NCBI RefSeq assembly: GCF_003052265.1
Contig: NZ_QANS01000007.1
Location: 1 to 64,000, forward strand
Direction: 5' to 3'
DNA length: 64,000 nt
DNA from: Stenotrophobium rhamnosiphilum
GTDB lineage: Bacteria > Pseudomonadota > Gammaproteobacteria > Nevskiales > Nevskiaceae
The notes below the pieces were generated by a model. The model did not search any database. It was not told the DNA's origin and saw only the letters and a program-made list of their open reading frames with translations. The first letter of the stretch is position 1. Every line of letters starts with the position of its first letter. This document shows positions 61,191 to 64,000 of the stretch, piece by piece. Position numbers and translations under genes: made by a program.

Positions 61191-61807
61191 GCGTCAAGCG
61201 CCTCGGATTGATCCCAAAGGTCTTGTAGGTCAAACGAGCTGAGGACGGTCAGCAGCAGCGTGAGCGTGGCGAAACCCCACAAGCCAATTTGCGCCGCGAC
61301 TGCGGCGACTGCGGTCAGTTTGATCACGGAGACAACGGCGCCGAGCATGAACACTTCCACCATGCTCCACGGCTGCATTTCGCGCAGCGCGTGCATCGCT
61401 CCAATAAATGCACGCGGCTTTCGGCCCGCGCGCAGTGGAATCAGCACGTAGGCGAATAACAAAATCTGAATCAGGGGGAAAAAGAATGCAGACGCCGCTG
61501 CAAATACCGCGATCACGCCGACATTTGAATCAAGCGTGAACAGCAGGGTGTCCCACAGCGTTGCACGATTGCTCAGGCCCGACATATTGAGTTCAACAAT
61601 CGGGTAGCAGTTGGCAATCACAAACATGATGGCGCTGGCCAGAGTCAGCGCCAACATCACATCGATATCGACACGCGCATTTCTATACAGCTCGCTGCCG
61701 CATTGCAGACAGTGAGCTTTTTCTCTGCGCTTTAATGGCGTGCGGCTATACACCGCATCGCAGTATTCGCAGATCACCAGACTGGCGGGGTTCAACCGGG
61801 ATTGCAT
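61187..61807 (-). CDS. pqiA: Paraquat-inducible protein A, first copy
   Basis: 206 residues with the Cys motif CEYC and CLQC near the N-terminus, then four membrane segments (LTLASAIMFVIANCYPIVEL is the first). It is the first gene of the pqiA-pqiA-pqiB-pqiC operon. Compare the E. coli pqiA, which encodes both halves in one protein of about 417 residues. Confidence 0.9.
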   Translation of the reverse strand: MQSRLNPASLVICEYCDAVYSRTPLKRREKAHCLQCGSELYRNARVDIDVMLALTLASAIMFVIANCYPIVELNMSGLSNRATLWDTLLFTLDSNVGVIAVFAAASAFFFPLIQILLFAYVLIPLRAGRKPRAFIGAMHALREMQPWSMVEVFMLGAVVSVIKLTAVAAVAAQIGLWGFATLTLLLTVLSSFDLQDLWDQSEALDA

Positions 61808-61944
61808 GGTGCGCCTGAATTTTTCTGGGAGTCAGGTCCGTATTGACCTGATGTGAGCCTAACAAAATTTGAGTGGACGCGATTGCTATTTGGGTTCGAC
61901 GTATTTCCTCTGAGCTAATGCATGGCCTGATGATATTTTTGCAG

Positions 61945-63234
61945 TTAGGGCAGCAAGCTCAAATCAATGTATTGCGGCGTAAAGCTGAGCGTGATCGGCA
62001 ATCCGGCAGCGCCAATTTGAGCAACGCTGCTTGTGCCTAGCATGCTGACTACAGTGGCTCGGACATTGTTGCTTGTCATGTCTGGAAGAATGGACGTCGT
62101 GTAGTTGGCGCCTGTTGTCCAAGCCACGGCTTTTTTCTTTCCTGCTGCGTTGGCGAAGATCAGGATGTAGTCCTGACTGTTCGCAGTCGCTACTCGATTC
62201 ACCAATTTGTAACTGCCCAATTGTTGGCTGAGGGTTTTTAAGGCGTAGTACGCAGGCTTTAGGCCCAGTGTTGCCGTGACAATGCCAAAGTTATGTTCTT
62301 TATTGGACGCATCCGTGCCGTTATTTTTCCAGTCATACCAGATGGAAATGGGGACGTTGTTGAGCAGATTGTTGAGTTGCATGCGCACCGCATAAGCGGC
62401 CTGTAAATCCAGCGGATATGCGTTGGTAAATGTTGGATATCCCCATTCGCCACTGATCAGTGGAATTGGAGTGCTACGTGATGCTGGCGTTAATTGGCCA
62501 ATCACCCACTGCAGATATTGAAATTCCGCGTCTACTGTTTCAGGTACATCCCAGCGGTAAGCGTGAACGCTGACGGCATCAATGCAGTCCAGTACACCAG
62601 CGCCTAAATAAGCGTAGAGATAGTTCCAATCCAAGCCGGCTATGGCACCGCCGACAACGACAGCGTTTGGTGCCACGCTGTGAATTGCATTACATGTTGC
62701 GGTAGTCAAAGTGGTGTAGTCCACAACATTGGGTGTGGGTTTCCAGAATGCGGCCATATTGGGTTCGTTCCAGATTTCCCAGATCACATTTTTGGATTTG
62801 TAACGCAGTGCTGCCGCTTTTGCCCAAGCTGAAAATCCGGCGACGCTACTTGGTGAGTTTGGGGCGTCAATGTATGCGGCATAGGGCACGCCGTTTTGCG
62901 TAAGAATTCGGACTTCTTCGTATAGCGCGTTGGAGTAATCCAAAATGAAGTACGGGCGCATGCCGCGCGCAGTGAGATTGTTGACCAACTCGTCGTAGGG
63001 CGCCCAGTTGTAAACGCCTTTCTGAGATTCGATAGCGTCCCACTTGAAGTCGGCGCGAACAACCTTCACGCCGGCAGCTGCCATCAAGTCGAGGTCTTTG
63101 GTATTGCCTTTGACGAAATGGATGCTCTGACCCGGGCTATTCGCAAGCGCTGGTGCGGGTAGGGTCGCTGCTTGCGCGATCAGTGGCGCAAGCAAGAAAA
63201 GTGCAGCGGCTACTTTTTGTGCTTTCGAAAACAT
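61945..63234 (-). CDS. Secreted clan GH-A glycoside hydrolase (GH39/GH5-like)
   Basis: 429 residues with a Sec signal peptide (cleavage near AQAA). The (beta/alpha)8 barrel carries the acid/base Glu157 in IWEIWNEPN and the nucleophile Glu263 in LISGEWGYPT. The layout resembles PslG-like glycosidases. The C-terminal beta domain (about 330-429) is typical of GH39. Substrate unknown, perhaps an exopolysaccharide. Confidence 0.85.
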   Translation of the reverse strand: MFSKAQKVAAALFLLAPLIAQAATLPAPALANSPGQSIHFVKGNTKDLDLMAAAGVKVVRADFKWDAIESQKGVYNWAPYDELVNNLTARGMRPYFILDYSNALYEEVRILTQNGVPYAAYIDAPNSPSSVAGFSAWAKAAALRYKSKNVIWEIWNEPNMAAFWKPTPNVVDYTTLTTATCNAIHSVAPNAVVVGGAIAGLDWNYLYAYLGAGVLDCIDAVSVHAYRWDVPETVDAEFQYLQWVIGQLTPASRSTPIPLISGEWGYPTFTNAYPLDLQAAYAVRMQLNNLLNNVPISIWYDWKNNGTDASNKEHNFGIVTATLGLKPAYYALKTLSQQLGSYKLVNRVATANSQDYILIFANAAGKKKAVAWTTGANYTTSILPDMTSNNVRATVVSMLGTSSVAQIGAAGLPITLSFTPQYIDLSLLP

Positions 63235-63596
63235 GCGGATTCTTCCTTGATTCCAAGCCGTAAATTTCTACGGCATTGCTCTGTATTTACAATATCGGAC
63301 GCGCACACTTCTTTTTAAAGTGCCAACGTGAGCGTTTATCTATCGTTAGTGCGCCGCTTGTCGGCAGGCATGTTCAGAAGGATGATCTGGCAGTTCGCCG
63401 CTAAGTGTTGTCCGCATTTCACCCGTCGCGTGTGGCAGATTTCCTCAAGCGTGAGAGCTTTTGCCTCGGGATAAGTCAGATATTGCTTTCGTGCAGCATC
63501 ACGGATCTGCAGCGCTATTTTTTTGGGCCATCCCTACCATCGATTGTGGCTGCAAGCGCGCATTCGAAGCGTTTGCCATGTACAGGGAATGGCACC
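63235..63596. other. 362-base stretch without a recognised gene
   Basis: Between the GH start (minus) and the small exported protein (plus). It probably carries divergent promoters. A short palindrome, CCGTA-AATTTC-TACGG (63258-63273), lies 24 bases upstream of the GH start. An open frame extending the small gene upstream to 63405 has no coding features. Confidence 0.35.
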
Positions 63597-63890
63597 ATGA
63601 GATTTTTGTACTTTGTGCGAGTCGCTGTTGTGGGTATGGGGATTTATGGGCTTGCTGCTTCGGCGGCTGAGCCTGGGATTAATCTCAATACGCAGATCGC
63701 AAGCCAGAAGATTGCCGTGCGTGTATCGACAGGGAGCCCCACAGCGGTTGTCGTGAAGGCGAAAGGGCCGGTGCTCAATGCGAATATCAATCTGCAAGGG
63801 CAGGGTAGTGATTGCTCGCAGTTGGTGAGCAGGATTGCGTTGGGACTTTGTGTGCCGGGTGGGCCGGATGGGCCGGTTAGTCCGAATTAA
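63597..63890 (+). CDS. Small exported hypothetical protein
   Basis: 97 residues from ATG 63597 (MRFLYFVRVAVVGMGIYGLA), with a signal peptide ending near AASAAEPG. The mature part is 70 residues, with two Cys (SDCSQLV, GLCVPGG) that may form a disulfide. It ends in GGPDGPVSPN. No family recognised. Confidence 0.5.
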   Translation: MRFLYFVRVAVVGMGIYGLAASAAEPGINLNTQIASQKIAVRVSTGSPTAVVVKAKGPVLNANINLQGQGSDCSQLVSRIALGLCVPGGPDGPVSPN

Positions 63891-64000
63891 AGGTTGTTGT
63901 TTCATCTGGTCCCGCCGCTTTTTGCTAACTCTGCGCGCTCGATTTCAGACGGTATCTAGTTTGCCGACCGCGTCGCTCCTGCGCATCCTTGATGTAAGGG
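63891..64000. other. Window end, nothing recognised
   Basis: The last 110 bases contain no clear gene start, terminator or repeat. Any gene here is cut by the window end. Confidence 0.3.

Noticed and set aside
1-64000. CRISPR arrays, tRNA genes, insertion sequences, prophage
   Set aside because: None was seen on reading the sequence: no regular repeat-spacer pattern, tRNA cloverleaf, transposase or phage gene.

Overview
The window comes from a gammaproteobacterium of moderate GC (mid-50s percent by eye). The evidence is the tuf-S10-spc-alpha ribosomal gene order ending in rpoA-rplQ, the rpoN-hpf-ptsN-hprK-rapZ-EIIA-ptsH-ptsI block, gammaproteobacterial families such as YheT, PmbA, SlyX, PqiABC, DUF1631 and DUF4404, and palindromic repeats of a kind known from Xanthomonadales and pseudomonads. 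An Ax21-like outer-membrane protein also points toward Xanthomonadales or Nevskiales relatives. The genus cannot be fixed from sequence alone. No tRNA, rRNA, CRISPR array, insertion sequence or prophage was found.

Layout. 1-13.8 kb: end of tuf, then the complete S10, spc and alpha ribosomal operons with secY, rpmJ and rpoA, closed by a strong terminator. 13.8-18.4 kb: REP-like repeats, a metallo-beta-lactamase-fold hydrolase, a crotonase, PmbA/TldE and a PhzF-like enzyme. 18.4-24.9 kb, minus strand: a regulatory phosphotransferase system (EI, HPr, EIIA-Man, RapZ, a short kinase-domain-only HprK, EIIA-Ntr) followed by hpf and rpoN. 25-43.8 kb: mixed housekeeping and accessory genes (YheT, GloA, cold-shock protein, YdfG, a SET-domain protein, DUF4382, DUF1631, an MFS transporter, a histone-like protein, a frameshifted DUF4404 gene, ArfB, SlyX, FabH, MsrA). 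43.9-57.3 kb: the most interesting region, described below. 57.3-61.8 kb: small membrane proteins and a pqiA-pqiA-pqiB-pqiC lipid-transport operon. 61.9-64 kb: a secreted clan GH-A glycoside hydrolase and a small exported protein.

The 43.9-57.3 kb region looks like a sterol (or sterol-like triterpenoid) uptake and tailoring island. A minus-strand arm encodes a TetR regulator, a DUF1302 outer-membrane protein and a DUF1329 periplasmic protein. A divergent, tightly packed plus-strand operon encodes a GMC oxidoreductase, an aldehyde dehydrogenase, a sterol-desaturase/C-4-methyl-oxidase-like di-iron enzyme, an NSDHL/ERG26-like 3-beta-hydroxysteroid dehydrogenase/decarboxylase, a CYP51 sterol 14-alpha-demethylase fused to a ferredoxin, a second extended SDR, an NTF2/SnoaL-fold protein, and a membrane protein resembling plant cycloeucalenol cycloisomerase (cyclopropylsterol isomerase). 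Together these match, step for step, the plant sequence of C-4 demethylation, cyclopropane opening and C-14 demethylation. No squalene epoxidase or oxidosqualene cyclase is visible, so the cell may modify imported algal or plant sterols, or encode the early pathway elsewhere. The family calls rest on motifs recalled from memory. The pathway is inference.
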